A DNA stretch of 47,004 bases from Clostridiales bacterium UBA2432 (GCA_002342805.1 DDQW01000031.1:74232-121235); one strand, 5' to 3'; positions 8,994-18,989 are shown, numbered from the stretch's first letter. Made by a program: numbers and translations. Notes: a model not told the origin generated them from the letters alone.

Positions 8994-9058
8994 AATTAAC
9001 TCCTTTGCATAGGCTATTCTCTCATATATATCGTTATAACTTTAGGATTTCTTAACCC

Positions 9059-10051
9059 CTAATATTTATTATGTGCAAGATATTCGACATATTTTCCTGT
9101 ACCAATGGCTACGCAAGTAAGTGGATCATCGGCTTGAATCACATTAATACCTGTCTTTGTTTCAATCAGTTGATCTAAACCTTGAAGCATTCCCCCACCA
9201 CCAGTTAAGACAATTCCGCGATCGGCAATATCTGAAGCCAACTCAGGGGGTGTTTTTTCTAAAACACTATGTACTGCATCTACAATGGCCGATGTTGTTT
9301 CTCGCAAAGCTTCTTCTGTTTCTTCTGATGTTACTGTAATGGTTTTTGGTAATCCGGTAATTAAGTTACGTCCACGAACATCCATCTGTAAAACTTCCGG
9401 ACGCTTAAATGCCGTTCCAATTTTAACTTTAATCTCTTCTGCCGTACGCTCTCCAATAAGAAGGTTATGTTTTTTACGCATATAGCGTACAAGGGCTTCA
9501 TCAAAATTATCACCGGCAATTTTAATGGATGTACTCACAACAGTACCACCAAGAGAGATGACCGCGATATCCGAGGTTCCGCCACCGATATCCACAACCA
9601 TGCTACCACAGGCTTTTGATATATCAATTCCTGCACCGATTGCTGCTGCAATCGGTTCTTCAATAATCTCTACTTTACGCGCACCTGCTTCATAGGTTGC
9701 ATCTTCAACAGCTCTTTTTTCAACCTCTGTCACACCACTTGGAACACATACTGTAATCCTTGGTTTACGTAATCGTCGTCCGACGGCTTTTGCAATAAAG
9801 TATTTTAACATTTTTTCTGTAACGGTATAGTCTGAAATGACGCCTTGTCGTAATGGTCGTACGGCCACAATATTTCCCGGCGTTCTTCCAAGCATGCGTC
9901 GCGCTTCACTACCCACGGCAAGAATTTTGTTGGTATTACGATCAAAGGCCACGACAGACGGTTCACGTAATACCACGCCCTTGCCTTTAATATAGACTAA
10001 TACATTTGCTGTTCCTAAATCTATTCCGATGTCTGATGAAAATCCTAACAT
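9059..10051 (-). CDS. mbl: MreB/Mbl actin-like cell-shape protein
   Basis: The bacterial actin fold is clear: phosphate-1 motif DLGT (11-14), phosphate-2 motif DIGGGTSD (154-161), the EEPIAAAIGAG connecting block, and the adenosine motif GIVLTGGGGMLQGL near the C-terminus. At 330 residues it is full length. MreB-family filaments move with the wall elongation machinery under the membrane. I favour Mbl over MreB because the mreCD genes are absent and FlgF/FlgG homologues follow, as in the mbl–flhO–flhP locus. It lies 17 bases after glgP. Confidence 0.92.
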   Translation of the reverse strand: MLGFSSDIGIDLGTANVLVYIKGKGVVLREPSVVAFDRNTNKILAVGSEARRMLGRTPGNIVAVRPLRQGVISDYTVTEKMLKYFIAKAVGRRLRKPRITVCVPSGVTEVEKRAVEDATYEAGARKVEIIEEPIAAAIGAGIDISKACGSMVVDIGGGTSDIAVISLGGTVVSTSIKIAGDNFDEALVRYMRKKHNLLIGERTAEEIKVKIGTAFKRPEVLQMDVRGRNLITGLPKTITVTSEETEEALRETTSAIVDAVHSVLEKTPPELASDIADRGIVLTGGGGMLQGLDQLIETKTGINVIQADDPLTCVAIGTGKYVEYLAHNKY

Positions 10052-10068
10052 ATTTTTCCCCTTTCAAT

Positions 10069-12540
10069 CTATGCTTTTTCTTCAGGGAGTAACACTTTGA
10101 TTTTATCCAACTTCCATATTTCATTGGCATATTCTTCAATGGTTCGATCCGAAGAAAACTTTCCAGCATTTGCCACATTTAGCATTGCTTTACGCGCCCA
10201 TTCATTTTGATTACGATAGGCAATATCCACTTTTTTCTGCGCTTCTACATAGGCATCAAAATCTTTCAATATGAAATATTGATCTGCCGGTTCGCCGCCG
10301 CCATTAAGAAGAGAATCATAAATTTCTCTAAATAAATCCGGATCTTGAGGTGAGTAGAAACCGTTGATTAATTGCGTCACAACACGTCGAACAACTTGGT
10401 TATTATTATATATATCCCAAGGATCATAGCTTCTGCTGTGTTCTAATTCAATAACTTCATCGGCTGTCATACCAAAGATAAAGCAATTTTCTTTGCCGAC
10501 TTCTTCCGCAATCTCAATATTGGCACCGTCAAGTGTTCCAATCGTTAATGCCCCATTAAGCATGAATTTCATATTTCCGGTACCTGACGCTTCTTTTGAT
10601 GCCGTTGAAATTTGTTCAGACACGTCAGCCGCTGCAAATATGAGTTCTGCATTAGACACACTGTAGTTTTCAATAAATACGACTTTGATTTTATTGTTAA
10701 TCGTTGCATCATTATTTATAACATTGGCTACATTGTTTATTAATTTAATAATTTTCTTGGCACGTGTATATCCCGGTGCCGCTTTAGCTCCGAAAATAAA
10801 GGTTCTCGGAAGCATATCTAAGTCCGGATTCTCACGAAGTTCATTATATAAATGCATGACATAAAGGGTAAGCATAAGTTGACGTTTATATTCATGCAAA
10901 CGCTTCACTTGTACATCAAAGATGGATCTAGGATCTACATCAATACCATTGTGTTTTTTAATATATTCGGCTAAACGGACTTTATTCTGATACTTGATTT
11001 GCATAAAATCTCGACGTTCTTTTTCATCATCGATATATGCTTCAACCTTTTTAATCTCTTCAAGGTCTGTTGCCCAGTCTTTACCAATCTTCTTCGTTAC
11101 CCATTCAGATAACTTGGGATTCCCGTGAAGCAAGAAACGTCGTTGAGTAATCCCATTAGTTTTGTTGTTGAATTTCTTTGGATACATTTCATAGAAGTCT
11201 TTTAACTCTTCATTTTTAAGAATTTCTGTATGTAGCCTTGCCACACCATTAACCGAATAGCTACCAACAATACATAGCCAGGCCATTTTAATTTGACCAT
11301 CGGATACAATGGCCATTCGACGGATACGATCATTATCAAATCCAAAACGATCGGTAATCTCAGCACAGAAACGTCGATTAATTTCTTCCACGATTTGATA
11401 AATACGTGGTAGTAATCGGCTAAATAATTCAATCGGCCATTTTTCAAGGGCTTCTGACATAATTGTATGATTTGTATAAGCACATGTTCGATTGGTTATG
11501 GACCAAGCTTCCGACCACTCTAGTCGATAATCATCCATCAGAATCCGCATCAACTCAGGTATGGTTAATGAAGGATGGGTATCATTGATGTGGAAAACCA
11601 CCTTTTCCGGTAGCTTACGTACATCATCATGATTTTCCATAAATTGTCGAACCACTTGTTGAATGGTTGCTGATATAAAGAAGTATTGTTGTTTTAATCG
11701 AAGTTCTTTACCCTTATAATGGTTATCATTGGGATATAATACTTCAACAATGGTCTTAGCAAGATTTTGTTGTTCTACTGCTTTATGATAATCGCCTCGG
11801 TCAAACATTTCAAGATTAAAGCTTTGAATGGCTTCGGCATCCCATAATCGGAGTGTATTAATCGTACTGTTATTATAACCTACAATAGGAACATCATATG
11901 GAATCGCTTGGACCGACTGATAATTTTCGTGAACATATTGTTCACGGCCGTCATCATTTTTCACAACACGAACATTCCCGCCAAATTTAATTTCAGAACC
12001 TAATTCCGGTTGACGTATTTCAAAGGGGTTTCCGTTTTTTAACCACTCATCCGGTTTTTCAATTTGATATCCATCAATAATTTTTTGTTCAAATATTCCA
12101 TAACGATAACGTATTCCACATCCGAATGCCGGATATTCCAATGTCGCTAAAGAATCTAAAAAACAGGCTGCCAATCGTCCTAGACCACCATTTCCCAGTC
12201 CGGCATCCGGTTCTTGATTCTCGATGGTATTTAGGTCAAAACCAAGATCACGAAGCACTTCTTCAACAACTTTACTAACTTGCAAGTTGATTAAGTTGTT
12301 CCCAAGTGCTCTACCCATTAGAAACTCCATGGAAAGGTAATACACCGTTTTAACATCTTCTTCAATATAGGTTTTGTGAGTTTCAATCCACTCATCTACA
12401 ATAATATCTTTCACTGCAAAGGCAACAGCTTGAAACAGCTGTTCCTCTGTCACTTGATCAATGGTCTTTCGAAATTGATTCTTTATGTTTTCAAATACGG
12501 CTTCTTTAAAAGCTTCTTTTGTGACATTCAAGCGATTCAT
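10069..12540 (-). CDS. glgP: Glycogen/starch/maltodextrin phosphorylase
   Basis: The 823-residue enzyme releases glucose-1-phosphate from alpha-1,4-glucans using pyridoxal phosphate. The PLP-binding lysine is K658 in EASGTGNMKFMLNGA, followed by GTLDGANIEI. Other conserved blocks are GLGNGGLGRLAACFLDSLATL (near 115-135), HINDTHPSL and VFIENYSVSNAE. It is 21 bases downstream of ileS and 17 upstream of mbl, an unusual place for a glycogen gene; other glycogen genes are absent except malQ at 17369, on the other strand. No allosteric N-terminal extension is evident. Confidence 0.97.
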   Translation of the reverse strand: MNRLNVTKEAFKEAVFENIKNQFRKTIDQVTEEQLFQAVAFAVKDIIVDEWIETHKTYIEEDVKTVYYLSMEFLMGRALGNNLINLQVSKVVEEVLRDLGFDLNTIENQEPDAGLGNGGLGRLAACFLDSLATLEYPAFGCGIRYRYGIFEQKIIDGYQIEKPDEWLKNGNPFEIRQPELGSEIKFGGNVRVVKNDDGREQYVHENYQSVQAIPYDVPIVGYNNSTINTLRLWDAEAIQSFNLEMFDRGDYHKAVEQQNLAKTIVEVLYPNDNHYKGKELRLKQQYFFISATIQQVVRQFMENHDDVRKLPEKVVFHINDTHPSLTIPELMRILMDDYRLEWSEAWSITNRTCAYTNHTIMSEALEKWPIELFSRLLPRIYQIVEEINRRFCAEITDRFGFDNDRIRRMAIVSDGQIKMAWLCIVGSYSVNGVARLHTEILKNEELKDFYEMYPKKFNNKTNGITQRRFLLHGNPKLSEWVTKKIGKDWATDLEEIKKVEAYIDDEKERRDFMQIKYQNKVRLAEYIKKHNGIDVDPRSIFDVQVKRLHEYKRQLMLTLYVMHLYNELRENPDLDMLPRTFIFGAKAAPGYTRAKKIIKLINNVANVINNDATINNKIKVVFIENYSVSNAELIFAAADVSEQISTASKEASGTGNMKFMLNGALTIGTLDGANIEIAEEVGKENCFIFGMTADEVIELEHSRSYDPWDIYNNNQVVRRVVTQLINGFYSPQDPDLFREIYDSLLNGGGEPADQYFILKDFDAYVEAQKKVDIAYRNQNEWARKAMLNVANAGKFSSDRTIEEYANEIWKLDKIKVLLPEEKA

Positions 12541-12561
12541 ACAATTCCTCCATTCTTGTTC

Positions 12562-15500
12562 TTATCGTTTTGCTACTGCAAAGTCGACGGTTTCACCGTT
12601 AATGTTCCAATTTTTTGTATACCCTTCAATTAAGGTATCATGAATGGTTTCTGTCAATGTTTCCTCTTGAATAATTGTTTGATTTTTTTGGACGAGTTCG
12701 CGAATCTTCTCATTACCCGCTAAGCCAAACTCAATATGATCGACCACTTCAAAACCGGCTTCTTTTCGCATGGTTTGAATTTTACTGATAACTTCTCGGA
12801 CAAATCCTTCTTCAATCAATTCGTCGGTTAGATTTGTGTCAAGTACAACGGTTACGTTACCATCAACATCGGATGCATAACCTTCTTTTTTGGCTGATTC
12901 AATGAGTAAATCTTCTTCTGTAAGTGTCACTTCAACACCATCAAAGTCAAAAGCCAAATGTCCTTGGGTTTTCAACTCTGTCATGGCATGATTACCATCA
13001 ATTTCTGACAAAGCTTGACGAATCTGGTTGAGTTGCTTGCCATATTTAGGACCGACAGTACGTAGCTGTGGTTTAAAGGCATAAGTAGTAAATTCACTAA
13101 CATCATCAACAAGTTTGACTTCTTTTACATTCAGTTCTTCACGAACAATCTCAGTAAAGCGCTCATCTAAATCTCCTTGAGCTTTGACAAACATGGTTGG
13201 TAATGGTTGACGATTTTTAATATTGGCTCCATTACGGCATGCGCGTCCGGAGACCACAATTTTAAGTAAAAGATCCATTTGTTCTTCCACATTGGCCTTG
13301 ATCAATGTCGTATCCGCTACTGGGAAATCACAGAAATGAATACTCTCTGGTGCCTTTGCATCGAAGTTGACAACAAGGTTTTGGTAGATATCTTCTGCCA
13401 TAAAAGGAATAAAAGGTGCCGTAACTTTTGCTAAGGTAACTAAGCTTGTATATAAGGTCATATATGCATTAATCTTATCTTGGTTCATATCTTTTTGCCA
13501 GAAACGCTCACGGCTTCGACGAACATACCAGTTACTTACATCATCAACAAACTCGGCAATCGCCCGTGTCGATTCAGTAATTCGATATTCAGATAAATTG
13601 TCATCCACTGTTTTAATCAATGTATTTAATTTTGATAGACACCATTGATCCATTAGACTTAAGTTTTCTTTGTCTAAACTATATTTTGTCGGATCAAACT
13701 GGTCAATCTCTGCATAAAGTACATAGAATGCATAAGTATTCCATAAGGTTCCCATAAACTTACGCTGGCCTTCAATAACAGCCTCATCAGAGAATCGGTT
13801 TGGCAACCAAGGTGCGGAGTTATTATAAAAATACCAACGAATAGCATCGGCGCCATACTTATCTAATGCGTCAAATGGATCTACCGCATTTCCTTTGGAT
13901 TTTGACATTTTTTGACCATTCTCATCTTGAACATGGCCTAAAACAATAACGTTTTTGTATGCCGGCTCATCAAACAGAAGGGTTGAAATTGCTAATAATG
14001 AGTAGAACCAACCACGTGTCTGGTCAACAGCCTCACTAATAAAATCCGCCGGGAAATTATCTTCAAATTTTTCCTTGTTCTCAAAAGGATAGTGCCATTG
14101 GGCAAAAGGCATGGCTCCAGAATCAAACCAACAGTCAATAACCGGATCAACACGTTTCATGCTGTCACCACATTTTTCACAAGTAATATGGACATTATCA
14201 ATAAATGGACGGTGTAATTCGATATCGTCCGGACAGTCATTACTCATGGATTTCAATTCTTCAATACTTCCAATCGCGTGGCGATGACCACATTCACATT
14301 CCCAGATATTTAAAGGCGTTCCCCAGAAACGGTCACGACTTAGTCCCCAATCAAGAACGTTTTCAATCCAGTCACCAAAACGTTTTTCTCCGATATTCTT
14401 AGGCAACCAGTTGATTTTCTTATTATTTGCAATAAGTTGATCTTTGACCTTGGTCATTTCAATAAACCATGTATCCTTGGCATAATAAATCAGTGGTGTA
14501 TCACATCGCCAACAATGCGGATAACTGTGCTCATACACAAGGGCTTTAAACAGTTTATTTTCCTGTTCTAAATAATCAATGATCATTGGATCTGCATTTT
14601 TTACAAAAACGCCTTTCCATGGTTCCACTTGGTCTGTAAATTCACCTTTATCATTAACCAGTTGTACAAAAGGTAATCCATATGCACGTCCGACGTTGGC
14701 ATCATCTTCACCAAAAGCCGGTGCAATATGTACAATACCTGTACCATCCGATAAGGTAACAAAATCTGCACAGGTGACATAATATGCTTTTTCACTCGGT
14801 GTCTCAAAATCAAAAAGAGGTTCATAATGAATATGCTCAAGATCTTTTCCAACATAGGTCTCAACAATATTATGGTCTACATCCGACCCCAGAACACTAT
14901 CTAACAAGGCTTGAGCTAAGATAAACTGATCATCACCAACTTGAACTTTGACATAGGTTTCCTTAGGGTTAACCGCTAAGGCAACGTTACTTGGTAAGGT
15001 CCAAGGTGTTGTTGTCCATGCTAAAATATATTGGTTTTCTTGATCAACCACTTTAAATTTTGCAATTACTGATTTTTCCTTGACGTCTTTATATCCTTGT
15101 GCCACTTCATGAGTTGAAAGGGATGTACCACAACGCGGGCAATAAGGAACGATTTTGTGACCTTTATATAAAAGACCCTTATCCCAAATCGTTTTTAATG
15201 CCCACCAGACAGATTCAATATATTCATTATGATAGGTTACGTATGGATCATCCATGTCTGCCCAGAAACCGACAGTTCCACTGAAGTCTTCCCACATTCC
15301 TTTGTACTTCCAAACACTTTCTTTACACTTATTAATAAATGGCTCTAAACCATATTCGAGAATTTGTTCTTTTCCGTCAATACCTTCTGAACGTTCAACC
15401 TCGAGTTCAACAGGTAGTCCGTGCGTATCCCAACCGGCTTTACGTAACACCTTATTACCTTTCATTGTTTGGTAACGAGGAATCAAATCTTTGATTACAC

Positions 15501-15684
15501 GAGTAAGTACGTGACCAATATGAGGTTTACCATTTGCCGTTGGCGGGCCATCATAAAATGTATATGTCGGACCGTCACTTCTTAATTCAATACTTTTTTC
15601 AAAAATCTTATTGTCATTCCAGAAATCCAGAATTTTCTTTTCGCGTTCAACGAAATTCAGTTTTGTCGATACTTTTTCGTACAC
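12562..15684 (-). CDS. ileS: Isoleucyl-tRNA synthetase, type 2
   Basis: The 1040-residue class I synthetase has the HIGH motif (HIGH, 55-58, in PPTANGKPHIGH) and KMSKS (592-596). WDTHGLPVELEVE and AWTTTPWTLPSNVAL mark the catalytic and editing (CP1) domains, and several CxxC pairs (CPRC, CWRC, CECG, CEKC) sit in the inserted regions. The sequence style and the lack of the C-terminal zinc finger of the common bacterial form indicate the type 2 (eukaryote-like) IleRS; this is my reading and needs a tree. It opens the run ileS–glgP–mbl–flgF–flgG–flgJ. No T-box leader precedes it. Confidence 0.95.
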   Translation of the reverse strand: MYEKVSTKLNFVEREKKILDFWNDNKIFEKSIELRSDGPTYTFYDGPPTANGKPHIGHVLTRVIKDLIPRYQTMKGNKVLRKAGWDTHGLPVELEVERSEGIDGKEQILEYGLEPFINKCKESVWKYKGMWEDFSGTVGFWADMDDPYVTYHNEYIESVWWALKTIWDKGLLYKGHKIVPYCPRCGTSLSTHEVAQGYKDVKEKSVIAKFKVVDQENQYILAWTTTPWTLPSNVALAVNPKETYVKVQVGDDQFILAQALLDSVLGSDVDHNIVETYVGKDLEHIHYEPLFDFETPSEKAYYVTCADFVTLSDGTGIVHIAPAFGEDDANVGRAYGLPFVQLVNDKGEFTDQVEPWKGVFVKNADPMIIDYLEQENKLFKALVYEHSYPHCWRCDTPLIYYAKDTWFIEMTKVKDQLIANNKKINWLPKNIGEKRFGDWIENVLDWGLSRDRFWGTPLNIWECECGHRHAIGSIEELKSMSNDCPDDIELHRPFIDNVHITCEKCGDSMKRVDPVIDCWFDSGAMPFAQWHYPFENKEKFEDNFPADFISEAVDQTRGWFYSLLAISTLLFDEPAYKNVIVLGHVQDENGQKMSKSKGNAVDPFDALDKYGADAIRWYFYNNSAPWLPNRFSDEAVIEGQRKFMGTLWNTYAFYVLYAEIDQFDPTKYSLDKENLSLMDQWCLSKLNTLIKTVDDNLSEYRITESTRAIAEFVDDVSNWYVRRSRERFWQKDMNQDKINAYMTLYTSLVTLAKVTAPFIPFMAEDIYQNLVVNFDAKAPESIHFCDFPVADTTLIKANVEEQMDLLLKIVVSGRACRNGANIKNRQPLPTMFVKAQGDLDERFTEIVREELNVKEVKLVDDVSEFTTYAFKPQLRTVGPKYGKQLNQIRQALSEIDGNHAMTELKTQGHLAFDFDGVEVTLTEEDLLIESAKKEGYASDVDGNVTVVLDTNLTDELIEEGFVREVISKIQTMRKEAGFEVVDHIEFGLAGNEKIRELVQKNQTIIQEETLTETIHDTLIEGYTKNWNINGETVDFAVAKR

Positions 15685-15724
15685 TTTAATTCCTCCTAAG
15701 GTCCATTTTGATAATCAATTCCTT

Positions 15725-15753
15725 ATTATACTTATCTTTACACGATTTGTAAA
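15725..15753 (-). promoter_or_regulatory. Predicted sigma-A promoter of ileS
   Basis: On the minus strand TTTACA (15753-15748) and a perfect TATAAT (15730-15725) are spaced by exactly 17 bases. The leader to the ileS start would be about 35 bases, with TAGGAGG in it. Confidence 0.7.
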
Positions 15754-15754
15754 G
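15736..15754. promoter_or_regulatory. Palindromic operator candidate over the ileS -35 region
   Basis: CTTTACA (15736-15742) and TGTAAAG (15748-15754) form a perfect 7+7 dyad with a 5-base centre. One half coincides with the -35 box of the ileS promoter and the rest fills the -35/-10 spacer, a standard place for a repressor. The protein that would bind is unknown. Confidence 0.4.
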
Positions 15755-15814
15755 ACTTACGCATTACTTCCTTAATGTATTATACCCTTATATTCCAATA
15801 ATATCTAGTTATTC

Positions 15815-15843
15815 TTGATTGTTTTCTATGATTAGGATAATAT
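15815..15843 (+). promoter_or_regulatory. Predicted promoter of pncB–malQ
   Basis: TTGATT (15815-15820) and TAATAT (15838-15843) are 17 bases apart. Because the promoter covers the upstream in-frame ATG at 15819, it supports the later start at 15900. A small dyad GATAAT–N5–ATTATC at 15855-15871 lies in the leader and could be an operator or hairpin. Confidence 0.5.
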
Positions 15844-15899
15844 ATAAACACAGAGATAATGTTTTATTATCGTATAAACCACATGAAAGAGGGGATCTC

Positions 15900-17342
15900 A
15901 TGCCTAACTTAGACTTAACCTTACTCACCGACTTTTACGAATTAACCATGATGCAAGGATACTTTAATCATAAAGACCGTGATAAAGTGGTTGTATTTGA
16001 TTTATTTTATCGCTCAAACCCCTGCGGAAACAGTTTCTCCATTGCTGCAGGACTTGAGCAAGTCATCCATTATATTAATCATTTGCATTTTTCAGATGAA
16101 GACCTTCAATATTTAAAAGACCAGAAGATTTTTTCCAAAGAATTCTTACAGTATTTAAAGGACTTTCATTTCAGTGGTGATATCTACGCTGTTCCGGAAG
16201 GAACTATTGTTTTCCCTCATGAGCCTATTATGAAAATCATTGCACCCATATGCCAGGCACAGCTTATAGAATCCGCCCTTCTTAATATAATTAACCATCA
16301 AAGTCTTATTGCGACAAAAGCTTCTCGGGTTAAATGGGCGGCTGGCGACCATACCGTTTTAGAATTTGGCCTTCGTCGTGCCCAAGGTCCTGACGCGGGC
16401 ATTTATGGCGCTAGAGCTGCTATGATTGGCGGATGTGATGCTACTTCCAATGTTCTTGCAGGAAAAATGTTTGATGTCCCTGTCAAGGGAACCCACGCAC
16501 ATAGTTGGGTCATGAGTTTTGACTCCGAATTAGAAGCCTTCCGCGCCTATGCTAATCTTTATCCGGATTCGTGCTTACTTCTTGTTGACACCTACGACAC
16601 TTTGCGTTCTGGTGTTCCAAACGCTATAACCATTTTCAGGGAATTATATGATCAAGGGCTGAAGCCCAACATCGGTATTCGTCTTGACAGCGGTGACTTA
16701 TCCTATTTATCAAAAAAAGCTCGAAAAATGCTGGATGATGCAGGATTTCCTGAAGCAATTATTAGCGCATCCTCCGACTTGGATGAATTTTTAATTCGTG
16801 ATCTTCGTCTTCAAGGTTCACAAATTGATTTATGGGGTGTGGGGACAAACTTGATTACTTCAAGTGATTGCCCGGCATTTGGCGGTGTATATAAACTGTC
16901 TGCAATCTTTCAAGATGGCGAATATACACCTAAGATTAAACTCTCTAATAATCCGGTAAAAGTTACTAATCCAGGCAACAAAAAGATTATACGTGTCTAC
17001 CATAAAGAATCCGGAAAAATCATTGCCGATCTTATTGCTCTTGATGACGAAGTATATGATGAAAAAGATGATCTTTTACTTTTTAGCCCTGAATCCCCTT
17101 GGAAGAAGACGCTCCTTAATGGAAACACCTATAGCTTACGTGAACTTTTACAACCGATTTATAAAGATGGACAACAAGTCTATCACTCTCCTTCAACAAT
17201 GGAAATAAAATCCTATTGCACCCAAGAATTAGAAACCTTATGGGATGAATCAAGACGTCTTGTCAATCCTCAACCTGTATATGTTGATCTTTCCGAAAAA
17301 TTATATTCGCTTAAGCAGAAGATGATGATGGAAAGCAATTAA
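15900..17342 (+). CDS. pncB: Nicotinate phosphoribosyltransferase
   Basis: This enzyme joins nicotinate to PRPP, the first step of NAD salvage. The N-terminus LTDFYELTMMQGY and the central RRAQGPDAG, GARAAMIGGCDATSN and GTHAHSW blocks are signatures of the family; H199 and H201 fall in the region of the regulatory phosphohistidine. An in-frame ATG at 15819 would give 507 residues, but it lies inside the likely promoter and has no ribosome site. The ATG at 15900 has AGAGGGG 6-7 bases upstream and yields 480 residues, the normal length. It is followed after 26 bases by malQ, an odd partner. Confidence 0.95.
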   Translation: MPNLDLTLLTDFYELTMMQGYFNHKDRDKVVVFDLFYRSNPCGNSFSIAAGLEQVIHYINHLHFSDEDLQYLKDQKIFSKEFLQYLKDFHFSGDIYAVPEGTIVFPHEPIMKIIAPICQAQLIESALLNIINHQSLIATKASRVKWAAGDHTVLEFGLRRAQGPDAGIYGARAAMIGGCDATSNVLAGKMFDVPVKGTHAHSWVMSFDSELEAFRAYANLYPDSCLLLVDTYDTLRSGVPNAITIFRELYDQGLKPNIGIRLDSGDLSYLSKKARKMLDDAGFPEAIISASSDLDEFLIRDLRLQGSQIDLWGVGTNLITSSDCPAFGGVYKLSAIFQDGEYTPKIKLSNNPVKVTNPGNKKIIRVYHKESGKIIADLIALDDEVYDEKDDLLLFSPESPWKKTLLNGNTYSLRELLQPIYKDGQQVYHSPSTMEIKSYCTQELETLWDESRRLVNPQPVYVDLSEKLYSLKQKMMMESN

Positions 17343-17368
17343 TCAAGAACGATTAGGAGGTATTATCT

Positions 17369-18904
17369 ATGATGGACACTTTAAAAAATCCACGTCAAAG
17401 CGGTGTTTTGCTTCACCCAACCTCATTTCCCGGTCCTTATGGCATCGGCGACTTAGGCTCATCCGCTTATCAATTTATTGACTTTTTAGCTGCGAGTGGA
17501 CAAGAATTATGGCAAGTCCTTCCCCTTGGCCCTACCGGCTATGGTGATTCTCCATATCAAGCATTTTCCTCTTACGCCGGCCAGCCCCTACTTATCAGTA
17601 TCGAAGGGCTTATTGAAGACGGCCTATTAGAACTCTCCGATGAAGATTTTATCGACTGGGATCCTGGTGCCGTTGATTATGGCGCTGTGATACCTTATAA
17701 ACACGCCTTATTTAAGCGCGCTTATGACACCTTCATTTCCGATGAAAACACCGATCTCTATCACTCGTTTAAGGCTTTTATCCACAAAGAAAAGTCCTGG
17801 CTGTCTTCTTATGCACTTTTTATGGCTGTAAAAGATGCACATGAGGGACAAGTGTGGACAAGTTGGAACCCTGAAATCGCTTTTCCGGATAAAAAGGCCT
17901 TAAAAAAATGGAAAAACGATTTAACATACGCATACAACTATTACCGTTTTTTACAATTTTATTTTTTCAAGCAGTGGTTTGCCCTTAAATCCTACGCTGG
18001 CGAAAAAGGTATTTCAATTATTGGAGACATTCCGATTTTTGTCGCTTTTGACAGTGCTGATGTTTGGGCCAATAAAGAGCTCTTCTATTTAGATGAAGAC
18101 GGCCACCCTACCATTGTTGCAGGTGTTCCACCGGATTACTTTAGCGCTACCGGTCAATTATGGGGCAATCCATTATACCATTGGAAAATGCATAAAAAAG
18201 AAGATTATGCATGGTGGATTAAGCGGATTGAATACAGCTTAAAGTTTGTCGATTACCTGCGTATCGATCACTTCAGAGGTTTTGAATCCTACTGGGCTGT
18301 GCCTTACGGCTCTGAGAATGCCATTCACGGCGAATGGAAAGACGGTCCGGGAAAAGATCTTTTCCTTGCTGTGGAGAAAAAGCTGGGTAAGGGTTTACCC
18401 ATTATCGCCGAAGATTTAGGCATCATCACCAAAGAGGTTCGAGAACTTCGAGATACCTTTAACTTCCCGGGAATGAAGATCCTCCAATTTGCCTTTGAAG
18501 ATTTAGGAAACAATGAATTTTTACCTTTTAATTATACCTTTCATTCCGTAGCCTATACCGGAACCCATGATAACGACACAACTCTGGGTTGGTACACAAA
18601 TGCATCCCCCGAATCCCAAGATAAGGTTCGACGTTTTATGAACTCGGATGCCGGCGATGTTTGTTGGGATTTTATACGCACCTGTCTCTTATCCCCTTCG
18701 AATCATGCCGTCGTGCCTTTACAAGATCTCTTATCGCTTGGAAGTCAAGCCCGTATGAACACGCCGGGAATTCCTGCCGGAAACTGGCAATGGCGCTACA
18801 CTGATGATATGCTTTCCGATTTTGTGATCCACCGATTAAGCGCCTTAACAAAACTAGCGGGACGTGGACAAAGCAATGGCATAAAAACAGATTCTGAGAC
18901 TTGA
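17369..18904 (+). CDS. malQ: 4-alpha-glucanotransferase (amylomaltase)
   Basis: The 511-residue GH77 enzyme rearranges maltodextrins, supplying longer chains for glycogen phosphorylase (glgP, also in this window). The opening GVLLHPTSFPGPYGIGDLG is diagnostic. The catalytic nucleophile is D300 in LRIDHFRGFESYW, the acid/base E348 in IAEDLG, and the third acid lies in GTHDNDTTLGWY. GDIPIFVAFDSADVWAN is also conserved. AGGAGG at 17355-17360 is 8 bases from the first ATG. It follows pncB closely and presumably shares its promoter. Confidence 0.97.
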   Translation: MMDTLKNPRQSGVLLHPTSFPGPYGIGDLGSSAYQFIDFLAASGQELWQVLPLGPTGYGDSPYQAFSSYAGQPLLISIEGLIEDGLLELSDEDFIDWDPGAVDYGAVIPYKHALFKRAYDTFISDENTDLYHSFKAFIHKEKSWLSSYALFMAVKDAHEGQVWTSWNPEIAFPDKKALKKWKNDLTYAYNYYRFLQFYFFKQWFALKSYAGEKGISIIGDIPIFVAFDSADVWANKELFYLDEDGHPTIVAGVPPDYFSATGQLWGNPLYHWKMHKKEDYAWWIKRIEYSLKFVDYLRIDHFRGFESYWAVPYGSENAIHGEWKDGPGKDLFLAVEKKLGKGLPIIAEDLGIITKEVRELRDTFNFPGMKILQFAFEDLGNNEFLPFNYTFHSVAYTGTHDNDTTLGWYTNASPESQDKVRRFMNSDAGDVCWDFIRTCLLSPSNHAVVPLQDLLSLGSQARMNTPGIPAGNWQWRYTDDMLSDFVIHRLSALTKLAGRGQSNGIKTDSET

Positions 18905-18929
18905 TTAATTCATCAAGCCTTGCTATAAT
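18901..18929 (+). promoter_or_regulatory. Predicted sigma-A promoter of plsC
   Basis: TTGATT (18901-18906) overlaps the malQ stop codon; TATAAT (18924-18929) follows after 17 bases. The leader contains a small hairpin GTGGC–TTT–GCCAC at 18959-18971. Confidence 0.65.
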
Positions 18930-18989
18930 AGTAAGACTGACGCGATAGCACAAGAAAAGTGGCTTTGCCACGATAAAAGAAGGTGACTT

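Noticed and set aside
15685..15818. T-box riboswitch before ileS
   Set aside because: No conserved T-box sequence and too little room between promoter and start.
15819..15899. 27-codon N-terminal extension of pncB
   Set aside because: It overlaps the best promoter, lacks a ribosome site and makes the protein longer than its family; ATG at 15900 fits better.
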